Assembly: GCF_001570365.1 (NCBI RefSeq)
Contig: NZ_BBYK01000056.1
Location: forward strand, 112,309 to 176,308
Length of the DNA stretch: 64,000 bases
Direction of reading: 5' to 3'
DNA from: Microtetraspora fusca
GTDB taxonomy: Bacteria; Actinomycetota; Actinomycetes; Streptosporangiales; Streptosporangiaceae
Both the position numbers and the translations under genes were made by a program. Below are positions 47,306-55,636 of this stretch, in pieces (positions within the stretch are counted from its first letter, which is position 1; each line of letters starts with the position of its first letter). Below the pieces are notes generated by a model, which was given only the letters and a program-made list of their open reading frames with translations, did no database searches and was not told where the DNA came from.

Positions 47306-48918
47306 TTCGGCTCCCCCTTCCCGGCCCGGTAGCCGAACAGGCTCATCATCCCGGCCTCGGCGTGGTACACGTTGTGGCAGTGGATCATCCAGATGCCCGG
47401 ATTGTCGGCGTCGAAGTCGACGTGCACGGTCGCGCCGGGCAGCACGATCGCGGTGTCCTTGCGCACGCCGCTCGTGCCGAGAGCGAAGGTGTGGCCGTGC
47501 AGGTGCATCGGGTGCCACATCAGGCTCCGGTTCACGAAGGACAGCCGCACCCGCTCGCCCGACCTGACCGGTTCGATGACCTTCGGGTCGTACTTCCTGC
47601 CGTTGATCGCCCAGTCGTACTTCGCCATGCTGCCGGTGAGCGCCAGCGTGATCGTGCGGTCCGGCGTCTTCCCGGGCAGTCGCACGGCGTCCGTCGGGAC
47701 GAGCGCGTCGTAGGAGACGAGCCGGCCGTCCAGTTCGGCGGGCCGGGCGTCGGCCTCCGGCGCGCGGGCGCCCGCCGAGGTGCGCACCAGCGCGCGGGCG
47801 ACGGCGCGTTTGCCCTCCGCCAGCGCGACCAGGGGGAACACGCCGTCCTTGAGGGTGACGAGCACGTCGTACCGCTCGCCCATGCCGATCAGCAGGGCGT
47901 CGGTCTCGACGGGGACGACCGGGTAGCCGTCGGTGTGCGTCACCGTCATGGCGTGGCCGCCGATCGCGACCCGGAACGCGGTGTCGCCGCCCGCGTTGAT
48001 CAACCGGATCCGCAGCCGGGAGCCCGGGCGGGCGGTCCGGGTCTCCGGCGCGGCGGCGACCCTGCCGTTGACCAGGAAGTGCGGGTAGTAGACGTCCCCG
48101 GCGTCGCCGCCGAGGAGGTCGCTCTCCGCGTTCATCATCATGTGCGGCCACTTCGACGAGGCCGAGGCCGAGGGCGACGGGGTGGGCATGGCCATGTCGC
48201 CGTGCCCGCCGTGCCCGCCGCCCTGATCACCGTCCGGGGCGGTCGCGCCGTTGTCCAGGGTGTGGTCCATCGACATGCCGCCGTGGTCCATGTTCGCCAT
48301 GGAGACGAGCTCCGCGAGCACCTCGTCGGGGGTTCCGCTGACGCCGTCCAGCCAGTCGTCCAGGACGACGACCCACTCCTCGTCGTAGCCGAGCGGCTCG
48401 TCCGGGTCCTCCACGATGAGCGGCGCGTAGAGCCCCCGGTCGAGCTGCGGTCCGTGGTGCGGGTGGAACCAGTACGTGCCCGGATGGGCGGCGGTGAACT
48501 CGTAGACCAGCTCGCCCCCGGCGGGTACGGGCGGCTGCGTGACGTCCGGCACGCCGTCGGCGTCGTTGCGCAGGGCGAGTCCGTGCCAGTGGACGGTGGT
48601 CTCCTGGGGCAGCCGGTTGGTCAGCCGGGCCCGGACCACCTCGCCGGCCCTGACCCGGATCGGCTCTCCGGGGAGGCGGTCGCCGTACATCCAGGTGCGT
48701 ACGACGGGCCCGCCCAGGTCGGCCCGCCCCTCCTGGGCGATCAGCCCGAACTCGCGCACCGGTCCGGGACGGCGGGCGGCCTCGGCCGCCCGTACCTCGG
48801 CGCCGGTCGGCTGGACGAAGGCGGTGCTCTCGCCGGCCCGGGAGCACGCGGTGAGAAGGGCTCCACCGGCGCCGGCCAGGCCGGCGCGCAGGAAGAGCCG
48901 TCGATCGATCGAAGGCAT
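47302..48918 (-). CDS. Multicopper oxidase (CueO/laccase-like), Tat-exported
   Basis: This 538-residue protein has a twin-arginine signal (SIDRRLFLRAGLAGAGGALLTAC, possibly also lipidated) and three cupredoxin domains. Copper motifs are HWHG (TVHWHGLAL), HPHHG (TYWFHPHHGPQ), HPMHLHGH and the terminal HCHNVYHAEAGMM, supplying type 1, 2 and 3 copper ligands. A His/Met-rich insertion (MANMDHGGMSMDH, GGHGGHGDMAMP) resembles copper-binding loops of CueO. It probably oxidises Cu(I) or phenols outside the membrane. It lies between DUF6153 and the F510_1955-like gene. Confidence 0.93.
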   Translation of the reverse strand: MPSIDRRLFLRAGLAGAGGALLTACSRAGESTAFVQPTGAEVRAAEAARRPGPVREFGLIAQEGRADLGGPVVRTWMYGDRLPGEPIRVRAGEVVRARLTNRLPQETTVHWHGLALRNDADGVPDVTQPPVPAGGELVYEFTAAHPGTYWFHPHHGPQLDRGLYAPLIVEDPDEPLGYDEEWVVVLDDWLDGVSGTPDEVLAELVSMANMDHGGMSMDHTLDNGATAPDGDQGGGHGGHGDMAMPTPSPSASASSKWPHMMMNAESDLLGGDAGDVYYPHFLVNGRVAAAPETRTARPGSRLRIRLINAGGDTAFRVAIGGHAMTVTHTDGYPVVPVETDALLIGMGERYDVLVTLKDGVFPLVALAEGKRAVARALVRTSAGARAPEADARPAELDGRLVSYDALVPTDAVRLPGKTPDRTITLALTGSMAKYDWAINGRKYDPKVIEPVRSGERVRLSFVNRSLMWHPMHLHGHTFALGTSGVRKDTAIVLPGATVHVDFDADNPGIWMIHCHNVYHAEAGMMSLFGYRAGKGEPK

Positions 48919-49017
48919 GGGAAGTTCCGCTCACGGTTCACTGATGGGAAGAGGACCAGGAGGAACCAGGCGGGCGGCGGCTTCCGGGCCGCCGGCCTCC
49001 GCCCGGCCCGGGAGCCT

Positions 49018-49509
49018 CTATACGAGCAGGACCGTGACGCGCCGGAGTGAGAGGGCGAAGGACGGCGGCGACCCGCGGACGGCGGGCAGCCGGGAGGGCC
49101 GCTCGCTCCCGGCGGTGACCCCGCCGGAGGAGCGGCACAGGAGGATCAGGCCCAGCACCGCGGCGGCCAGGACGGCGGCGATCGCGGTCAGGCAGAGCAC
49201 GAAGGGGTTGGCCTCGCCGGCCCCCTTCCGGTGCGCCGCTTCGGCGTGCGGCTCCGTCGCCGTGGCCGCCACCTGCTGGGCCGACGCGATCGGCGGCGCC
49301 GCCACCGAGCCGTGCGGCGCGTGCCGCCCGGCGGGCGCCGGGGCCATGCCGTGCATGGTGACGTGCGACAGGGGGCCCGCCATGGACATCCCGCAGAAAT
49401 GCGCGGTGGCGTGGCTCAGGCCGACGCCGAGCAGCACGGACGCGAGCAGGACCAGCTTGGGCAGCACCGCCGCGACCGCGCTCCTGGGGGTCTCCCGCCG
49501 AGTGCGCAC
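49018..49509 (-). CDS. DUF6153-like membrane protein, possible copper binding
   Basis: This 163-residue protein has an N-terminal helix (about 18-33), a His/Met-rich extracytoplasmic segment (SHATAHFCGMSMAGPL, HVTMHGM, RHAPHG) and a second helix (about 103-125). His/Met motifs of this kind bind copper in other proteins, but binding here is inference. GTG at 49509 is the likely start; no strong ribosome binding site is visible. It is the first gene of the copper-type operon, about 100 bases before the multicopper oxidase. Confidence 0.7.
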   Translation of the reverse strand: MRTRRETPRSAVAAVLPKLVLLASVLLGVGLSHATAHFCGMSMAGPLSHVTMHGMAPAPAGRHAPHGSVAAPPIASAQQVAATATEPHAEAAHRKGAGEANPFVLCLTAIAAVLAAAVLGLILLCRSSGGVTAGSERPSRLPAVRGSPPSFALSLRRVTVLLV

Positions 49510-49599
49510 GGGCTCACACTACCGGCGGCACACCCCACCCCCGTATCCGGTGGGCCGGACCGGGCGCGCGGTGGAAGGCGCTCCGCCTCCCGGCGTGGG

Positions 49600-50121
49600 T
49601 CACGCCGACGGGGCCGCGCCCTCGTCGCCGGAGTCGCCGGTGAACTTCCGGGCGAGCAGCTCGGGCGACTCCGCGCGGCCGTCCAGGACCCGGTTGGTAC
49701 GGGTGACGACCCGCCAGCCGTCCGGTCCCCGGCGCAGCCGCCAGTGGTTGGCGGTCGCGCGGCGCAGTCGGAAGGCGCCGGACCCCGCGTCCCGGACGAC
49801 CATCATCGTGTAGCCGGCCGCGACCGCCTCGTCCCCCGTCACGGTGACGTGCGGCGGGCCGACGACGTGGGCGCAGCCCCCGGAGATCCACCCCTGATGC
49901 ATGTCCGAAAGGACCATGGCCCTGATCTCGTCCTGGCCGTTCATCAGCAGCTCGTCCACGTCGTAGACGCCGTCCCGCTCCCAGAGGGCCGCGACGGCGT
50001 CCGCGCTGCCGCTGTCCACGAGCGGGCCGTACGAGAGGATCAGCCGGGTGATCGCCAGCTCGTCCTCGACGGCGCTCAGGCGCCGCTCCAACCGGGCGAG
50101 CCGCTGCTCGATGTCGGTCAT
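49600..50121 (-). CDS. SnoaL-like (NTF2-fold) protein
   Basis: This 173-residue protein has an N-terminal coiled coil (DIEQRLARLERRLSAVEDELAITRLI) leading into a SnoaL_4-type domain with YGPLVDSGSADAVAALWERDGVYDV and WRVVTRTNRVLDG. Members of this subgroup include dehydratases and ring-hydroxylating-dioxygenase small subunits, but no catalytic residue can be assigned confidently. ATG overlaps the stop of the LLM oxidoreductase gene (ATGA), so the two are coupled. Proximity to the steroid cluster suggests, without proving, a role there. Confidence 0.82.
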   Translation of the reverse strand: MTDIEQRLARLERRLSAVEDELAITRLILSYGPLVDSGSADAVAALWERDGVYDVDELLMNGQDEIRAMVLSDMHQGWISGGCAHVVGPPHVTVTGDEAVAAGYTMMVVRDAGSGAFRLRRATANHWRLRRGPDGWRVVTRTNRVLDGRAESPELLARKFTGDSGDEGAAPSA

Positions 50122-51005
50122 TCCGCGCTCCCGTCGTGCGGTCCGAAGGCGATGCCCATCGCGGCCCCCAGGTCGCGCAGCGCGTGGAGCTGCTCGCGGT
50201 AGTCCTCGGCGGACGCCGCCGCGATGGTGACGCCGGCGACCGTGGCGCCCGCGTCGCGTACCCGCCCCAGCGCGTCCCCGGTGGCGCCGGGGGAGCCCGC
50301 GGGGTCGAGCGGGCCGACGCTGAGCACGACCTCGAAGCCGTCCGGCAGGTCGGCCTCGCCGAGCATCCCGGCGAGCCGGTCGAGGGAGAGGCCGAACGGT
50401 ACCCAGCCGTCGCCGTAGGCCGCCGCGCGGCGCAGGGAGCGGGCGGTACGGCCGCCGATCCAGATCGGTACGCGCTCCTGCCGGGCGTGCGGCTCGACCA
50501 CGAATCCGGAGAAGTCGTAGAAGTGGCCGTGGAACTCGGGCTCCCGCCGGGACAGCGCGGCGCGCAGGGCGGCGATGGCCTCGTCCGCGCGCGGCCCGAG
50601 CCCCTCGAAGGGCGCTCCGAGCAGCTCGAACTCCTCGCGCAGGCTGCCGACGCCGAGCCCGAGCGTGAGCCGCCCGCCGCTGATCCGGTCGAGCGTGCCG
50701 TACCGCTTGGCGATCGCGAGGGGGTGGTGGTAGCCGAGCACGAGCACCTGGGTGGCGAGCCGGATCCGGCGGGTGCGCGCGGCGAGATAGCCGAGCGTGG
50801 CCAGCGGGTCCCAGTAGACGGCCCCGCGCTCCTCCGCGACGGCGGCCGGGACGGCGACGTGCTCGCTGCAGGTCAGGTGGTGGTAGCCGAGCCGGTCCGC
50901 GGTCTCGGCGATCACCCCGATCTCCTCGATCCCGGCTGAGCGCTCCCATTCGGAGCGCACGCCCGGCAGTTGCACCACCACCGGCGTCACGATCCCGATC
51001 CGCAT
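50118..51005 (-). CDS. LLM-class (F420/FMN) oxidoreductase
   Basis: This 295-residue bacterial-luciferase-like TIM barrel has MRIGIVTPVVVQ at the N-terminus, SEHVAVP, RIRLATQVLVLGYHHPLAIAKRYGTLDRISGGRLTLGLGVGSLREEF (the core LLM signature) and IWIGGRTARSLRRAA. In actinomycetes such enzymes commonly use F420. ATG at 51005 with AAGGTG is preferred to a GTG nine bases upstream. It forms a two-gene unit with the SnoaL-like gene and is divergent from the IclR regulator, which may control it. Confidence 0.87.
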   Translation of the reverse strand: MRIGIVTPVVVQLPGVRSEWERSAGIEEIGVIAETADRLGYHHLTCSEHVAVPAAVAEERGAVYWDPLATLGYLAARTRRIRLATQVLVLGYHHPLAIAKRYGTLDRISGGRLTLGLGVGSLREEFELLGAPFEGLGPRADEAIAALRAALSRREPEFHGHFYDFSGFVVEPHARQERVPIWIGGRTARSLRRAAAYGDGWVPFGLSLDRLAGMLGEADLPDGFEVVLSVGPLDPAGSPGATGDALGRVRDAGATVAGVTIAAASAEDYREQLHALRDLGAAMGIAFGPHDGSAE

Positions 51006-51328
51006 ACGGCACACCTTTCGCCTTGACCGGCTCCTTCCTAGCGGGCTGGCGGGCCGGAGGACGAGCGCCGGTCCCGGTCAGCGGAACCGGGCCGAAATCC
51101 GAGGTACGGCGTAGCCGAAAAGGTGATCCGGTGCCGACGGAGCCCGTCCCCCCACCGGCGCGTATGCGCGGCGAACCCGTGCCGGAAGGGGGTGTGACGG
51201 CCCGACAGGCCGTACAGAACCGGTCATCGGATGACATTTCGGGGTTGGATCTCGCTCTTCCCCGAGGCGCTTCTCGTTGCTACATTCGCGTTACAAGAAT
51301 TCATTTCAGTTTTGGCCAGGAGGACTCT
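51006..51328. promoter_or_regulatory. Divergent promoter region, LLM/SnoaL versus IclR
   Basis: This 323-base non-coding gap separates divergent starts. An AT-richer segment near 51275-51320 (around TACATTCGCGTTACAAGAATTC) precedes CCAGGAGGAC, the IclR ribosome binding site, and probably contains the IclR promoter. No clear palindromic operator was found. Confidence 0.4.
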
Positions 51329-52219
51329 ATGACCGCTCTCAGTCCTTCAGCACAGGCCGCGGCACCGGCGCGCCGGGAGCTTCCCCCGTCCATGGTCGAG
51401 CGGATGACTCTGATCATGGACGCCTTCGCCGGCCGCTCGACCCGGCTCACCCTGGAGGACGTGGCGCGCTGCACGCACCTCCCGCGCTCCACCGCGCACC
51501 GCATCCTCGACCAGCTCGTCCGGCTGAACTGGCTGGAGCACACCACGTTCGGCTACCGGCTCGGGCAGCGGGCCCTCGGCCTCGGCGGCCGGGACGGCAG
51601 CCACGGGGAGATCCGCGAGGCGGCCGCGCCGCTGCTGCACGAGCTGCAGATCAGGACCGGCATGGTCGTCCACCTCGCGGTGCTCGACGGCGCCCAGGTG
51701 TTCTACCTCGACAAGGTCGGCGGCCGGTTCGCCACCTCGGTCCCGTCCCGCGTGGGCGGCCGCGCCCCCGCCCACTGCACCGCCCTGGGCAAGGCGATCC
51801 TCGCCTGGCTCGAACCCGAGCAGGTCGAGGCGCGGATCAGCGGCTCCATCAGCCGGATGACCAACCGGACCATCGGCGAGATGAGTACCCTGCACCAGGA
51901 ACTGCACCGGATCCGGCAGCGGCACGGGCTGGCCTTCGAACGGGGGGAGTGCTTCCCCACCATCGCCTGCGTCGCCGCGGCGATCCGCGGCTACGAGGGC
52001 CCCGTCGCCAGCATCTCCCTCGTCGGCGACCCCCGGACACCGCTGGAGAAGGTCGCGCCGCTGGTGATCGACGCCGCGCGGCAGGCGTCGCTGGCCCTCT
52101 TCCCCGACCTCGCGGCCCCGCGCCGGGCCCGCCTCATGGTGGCCGTGCCGGACCAGACGTGGTCGTCCGAGACCCTGAACCGGCTCATGGAGACCGGCCA
52201 GAACGGCGACTGGCTCTGA
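51329..52219 (+). CDS. IclR-family transcriptional regulator
   Basis: This 296-residue protein has an N-terminal winged HTH (about 20-80; RLTLEDVARCTHLPRSTAHRILDQLVRLNWLE) and an IclR effector domain (VHLAVLDGAQVFYLDKVGG, SRVGGRAPAHCTALGKAILAWL, FERGECFPTIACVAAAI). IclR proteins sense small aromatic or aliphatic acids. AGGAGGA fixes the ATG at 51329; the frame remains open upstream without coding character. It stands next to the HsaB-like reductase and the steroid operon and probably regulates them; the better-known steroid regulators KstR/KstR2 are TetR proteins, so this is a different control type. Confidence 0.9.
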   Translation: MTALSPSAQAAAPARRELPPSMVERMTLIMDAFAGRSTRLTLEDVARCTHLPRSTAHRILDQLVRLNWLEHTTFGYRLGQRALGLGGRDGSHGEIREAAAPLLHELQIRTGMVVHLAVLDGAQVFYLDKVGGRFATSVPSRVGGRAPAHCTALGKAILAWLEPEQVEARISGSISRMTNRTIGEMSTLHQELHRIRQRHGLAFERGECFPTIACVAAAIRGYEGPVASISLVGDPRTPLEKVAPLVIDAARQASLALFPDLAAPRRARLMVAVPDQTWSSETLNRLMETGQNGDWL

Positions 52220-52285
52220 CGGCCCCCGTGGGGGACCGGGCGGCGTCCCCCGCGCGGACGACCAAGAGAAACACGGCGCGAGGGC

Positions 52286-52849
52286 CTACCCCCAGTGGTC
52301 GCCCCAGCCCCACAGGTTCGGCGCGATCTGCGGCTCGTCCTCGTCGATGCCGAACCGGCCCTTGAAGAAGATCATCGGACGCTGCTCGGCGACCGTCTCC
52401 ACCTGGAGCACCCGGCCGATCACGACGTCGTGGTCCCCGGCCACGTGCACGTCCTCGACCTCGGCGTGGACGCGGAGCAGCACGTCGCGCAGGGCCGGCG
52501 AGCCCCACCGGGAGAGGGCCCAGTCCAGGTCCTCGAACTTCCTGCCCTTGCTCGAACCGAACCGGCGGCAGACGTCGACCTGGTCCTCACCCAGAACGTT
52601 GACGCAGAACCGCCCGGACTTGCGGATCCTGGGCCACGCGCGGCCGTTGTGGTCCGCGCAGAACAGCACGAGCGGCGGCTCCAACGAAACCGATGAGAAC
52701 GCCTGGCAGGCGAAGCCCACCGGCTCGCCCTCGTCGATCCCGGTCACCACGGTGACACCGCTGGCGAACGCCCCCATCGCGCGGCGCAGCTCCAGCGGCG
52801 TGGGCGGAGCGATATCGGCGGGCTCCGTCGAGAGCGGGTCGGTCGTCAT
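52286..52849 (-). CDS. Flavin reductase of a two-component monooxygenase (HsaB-like)
   Basis: This 187-residue protein has a flavin-reductase-like split barrel: ELRRAMGAFASGVTVVTG, GFACQAFSSVSLEPPLVLFC, FCVNVLGEDQ and GDHDVVIGRVLQVE. It supplies reduced flavin to a partner oxygenase, most likely the HsaA-like protein at 59573-60757. HsaA/HsaB hydroxylate 3-HSA in steroid A-ring degradation. It is transcribed divergently from the catabolic operon. GGGGAAG precedes the ATG. Confidence 0.85.
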   Translation of the reverse strand: MTTDPLSTEPADIAPPTPLELRRAMGAFASGVTVVTGIDEGEPVGFACQAFSSVSLEPPLVLFCADHNGRAWPRIRKSGRFCVNVLGEDQVDVCRRFGSSKGRKFEDLDWALSRWGSPALRDVLLRVHAEVEDVHVAGDHDVVIGRVLQVETVAEQRPMIFFKGRFGIDEDEPQIAPNLWGWGDHWG

Positions 52850-53090
52850 GGGGCTTCCCCTCGTTCGATCAAGGCCGTTGTGATTGCTCTGGAAACGAAC
52901 GTAGGACGAGGTGCCCCCCAGGCAGAAGTCCGTCTCAATCAGTGGAAGGCCGGTCCGGCCGCCGAACACCCCTCGAAGGGGCGCCGGACGGCCCGGCACC
53001 GGTCTCGCTCATCGGGATCGGCCCGCGCGGGGGACGCGGCCGCTGGCTTACCGTCCCAGCAAGCTGACATTCCTATGACCGGAGCGGACG
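52850..53090. promoter_or_regulatory. Divergent promoter region of the steroid-type cluster
   Basis: This 241-base gap lies between the flavin reductase and the HsaD-like gene. It contains the palindrome GGCCGGTCCGGCC (52948-52960) and a small hairpin CCCCT-CGA-AGGGG near 52969-52981. An IclR operator is expected here, but I could not identify it with confidence. GGAGCGGACG precedes the plus-strand ATG. Confidence 0.4.
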
Positions 53091-53960
53091 ATGACCACGG
53101 AACTGACCTACGAGTCGACGATGCGCGAGCTCGCGACGGACAAGGGCGTCCTGCGATATCACGAGGCCGGCGACGGCCCGCCGCTGCTGCTCCTGCACGG
53201 CTCCGGCCCCGGTGTCACGGGCTGGCGCAACTACCGCGGCAACCTCGCCGTTTTCGCCGAGCACTTCCGCTGCCTGGTCCTGGAGTTCCCCGGCTTCGGC
53301 GTGAGCGACCCGACCGGCGAGCACCCGATGCTCGCCGCGAACGCGGCGGTGATCCGCTTCCTCGACGGGCTCGGCCTCCACCAGGTCGACGTGATCGGCA
53401 ACTCGATGGGCGGCATCATCGGCGCCCAGGTCGCCATCTCCCACCCCGACCGCGTCCGCCGCCTCGTGACGATCGGCGGCATCGGCAGGAACCTCTACAG
53501 TCCCGGTCCGGGCGAGGGCATCAAGCTGCTGATGGAGTTCACCGAGGAGCCCACCCGCGAGCGGCTCGTCCAGTGGCTGCACTCCATGGTGTACGACCCG
53601 GCCCTGGTCACCGAGGAGCTGATCGAGGAGCGGTGGACCCAGGCCACCGACCCCGACACGCTCGCCGGCGCCCGCCGCATGTACGGCAAGGCCGCGTTCG
53701 CCGCGACCCAGGCCGCCGCCGCGGCCTCCGACGCCCCGCCGTACTGGGCGATGCTGCACCGGCTCAAGGCCAAGACACTGATCACCTGGGGGCGCGACGA
53801 CCGGGTCAGCCCGGTGGACATGTCGATCGTGCCGATGCGCACCATCCCCGACGTCGAGCTGCACATCTTCCCCAACTGCGGGCACTGGGTCATGATCGAG
53901 CAGAAGGCCGCCTGGGAGAGCGCCGTGCTCGCCTTCCTCACCCGCAAGGACAACGCATGA
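53091..53960 (+). CDS. Alpha/beta hydrolase, meta-cleavage-product hydrolase (HsaD-like)
   Basis: This 289-residue protein has the oxyanion loop LLHGSGPGVTGW, nucleophile S105 in GNSMGG, acid D237 in WGRDDRVSP and H265 in NCGHWVM, the MhpC/BphD/HsaD pattern. HsaD hydrolyses 4,5:9,10-diseco-androstane acid to HIP and 2-hydroxyhexa-2,4-dienoate. The loop deviates somewhat from the usual GGGPGA form. Its stop overlaps the KstD-like ATG (ATGA). It is the first gene of the catabolic operon. Confidence 0.85.
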   Translation: MTTELTYESTMRELATDKGVLRYHEAGDGPPLLLLHGSGPGVTGWRNYRGNLAVFAEHFRCLVLEFPGFGVSDPTGEHPMLAANAAVIRFLDGLGLHQVDVIGNSMGGIIGAQVAISHPDRVRRLVTIGGIGRNLYSPGPGEGIKLLMEFTEEPTRERLVQWLHSMVYDPALVTEELIEERWTQATDPDTLAGARRMYGKAAFAATQAAAAASDAPPYWAMLHRLKAKTLITWGRDDRVSPVDMSIVPMRTIPDVELHIFPNCGHWVMIEQKAAWESAVLAFLTRKDNA

Positions 53961-55636
53961 GCGCGGAGTGGGACGACGAGTACGACCTGATCGTCGTCGG
54001 CAGCGGCGGCGGCGGCATGACGGCCGCGCTGACCGCGGTCGAGTGCGGGCTCTCCGTCCTGGTCGTCGAGAAGGGCCGGATGTTCGGCGGCACCACCGGG
54101 ATCTCGGGCGGTGGCGTCTGGATCCCCAACAACCCGACCCTGCGGGCGAAGGGCCACGCCGACAGCCGCGAGTCGATCCGCCGCTACCTCGACCTGCTCA
54201 CCGCGGGCCGGGTGCCCGCCGCGCGGCTCGACGCGTACGTGGACAACGGTCCGGCGGCGATGGAACTGCTCGGCCGGAGCAGGTGGATGCGCTTCTTCTG
54301 GACCAAGGGGTACGCCGACTACCACCCCGAGCTGGAGGGCGGCCGCCCGCTCGGCCGCTCGGTCGAGCCGAAGCCGTTCGACACCCGCAAGCTCGGCGAG
54401 GACGAGAAGTACCAGCGTCCCAACAGCATGAAGGGGCCGCTCGGCCTCTGGATCACCAGCAAGGACTACCACGACCTCGCCATGGTCAAGCGCACCTGGC
54501 GCGGACGGTGGGCCTCGGTCGTGGCCGCCTGGCGGGTGTCCTCCAACATGGTCCGCCGCCGTCACATGGCCACCGGCGGGCGCGCGCTCGTCGCCCGGCT
54601 GCGGATGGCGCTCAAGGACGCCGGCGTCCCGCTGTGGCTGCGCACCGCCATGACCGAACTGGTCGTCGACGAGCACGGCGCGGTCGCCGGCATCGTCGCC
54701 GAACGCCGGGACGAGAGCGGCGGCACCCGCGCCGTGCGGCTGCGCGGCAGGAAGGGCGTGCTGCTGGCCACCGGCGGGTTCGAGCACAACCCCGAGCTGC
54801 GCGCCAAGTACCTGCCGGACGGCGGCCACGACGACTACAGCATGGGCGCGCGGGAGAACACCGGCGACGGCATCCTGGCCGGCGAGCGGCTCGGCGCCGC
54901 CCTCGACCTCATGGACGACGCCTGGTGGATGCCCGCCGTGCGGCACCCGGCCGGGGCGACGATCCCGCTCGTCTCCGAACGCTGCATCCCGCCGTCGATC
55001 ATCGTGTCGTCGGAGGGGAAGCGGTTCACCAACGAGTCGTCGCCGTACGTGAACTTCGTCCACGACCAGCTCGCAGGCGGGCACGTCCCGGTGTGGTTCG
55101 TGATGGACGCCAAGGCGCGCGCCCGCTATCCCTTCGCGCAGATCCTGCCCGGCATGCCGATCCCCAAGGAGTTCTACGACGCGGGCATCGCGTTCCGCGC
55201 CGACACGATCGAGGAGCTGGCCGGGAAGATCGGCGCCCCGCCGACCGCCTTGGCCGAGACCGTCGAGCGCTTCAACGGCTTCGCCGGCAGCGGCAAGGAC
55301 GAGGACTTCGGCCGCGGCGACAGCGCGTACGACCGCTACTACGGCGACCCCACCCTCAAGAACCCGAACATGGACGTGATCGACCGGCCGCCGTTCTACG
55401 CGTTCCGGGTGGAGGCCGGCGACCTCGGCACCAAGGGCGGCCTCGTCTGCGACGAGCACAGCCGGGTGCTGCGCGAGGACGGCACGGTGATCGAGGGCCT
55501 GTACGCCACCGGCAACACGTCGGCGTCGGTGATGGGCAACGAGTACGCCGGCCCCGGCGCGACCATCGGCCCGTCCATCGTCTTCGGCTACATCGCCGCG
55601 CGGCACGCCGCCGGGGTCACCGGAGCCCGCGCATGA
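53957..55636 (+). CDS. FAD-dependent 3-ketosteroid-delta1-dehydrogenase-like protein (KstD-like)
   Basis: This 559-residue flavoprotein has FAD motif DLIVVGSGGGGMTAAL at about 10-25, the GTTGISGGGVWIPNN loop, a long central substrate domain, and the C-terminal motif EYAGPGATIGPSIVFGYIAARHA, which is diagnostic of the KstD/FRD-like group at normal KstD length. It would introduce a C1-C2 double bond into the steroid A ring. The ATG overlaps the hydrolase stop and its stop overlaps the reductase ATG. Confidence 0.87.
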   Translation: MSAEWDDEYDLIVVGSGGGGMTAALTAVECGLSVLVVEKGRMFGGTTGISGGGVWIPNNPTLRAKGHADSRESIRRYLDLLTAGRVPAARLDAYVDNGPAAMELLGRSRWMRFFWTKGYADYHPELEGGRPLGRSVEPKPFDTRKLGEDEKYQRPNSMKGPLGLWITSKDYHDLAMVKRTWRGRWASVVAAWRVSSNMVRRRHMATGGRALVARLRMALKDAGVPLWLRTAMTELVVDEHGAVAGIVAERRDESGGTRAVRLRGRKGVLLATGGFEHNPELRAKYLPDGGHDDYSMGARENTGDGILAGERLGAALDLMDDAWWMPAVRHPAGATIPLVSERCIPPSIIVSSEGKRFTNESSPYVNFVHDQLAGGHVPVWFVMDAKARARYPFAQILPGMPIPKEFYDAGIAFRADTIEELAGKIGAPPTALAETVERFNGFAGSGKDEDFGRGDSAYDRYYGDPTLKNPNMDVIDRPPFYAFRVEAGDLGTKGGLVCDEHSRVLREDGTVIEGLYATGNTSASVMGNEYAGPGATIGPSIVFGYIAARHAAGVTGARA

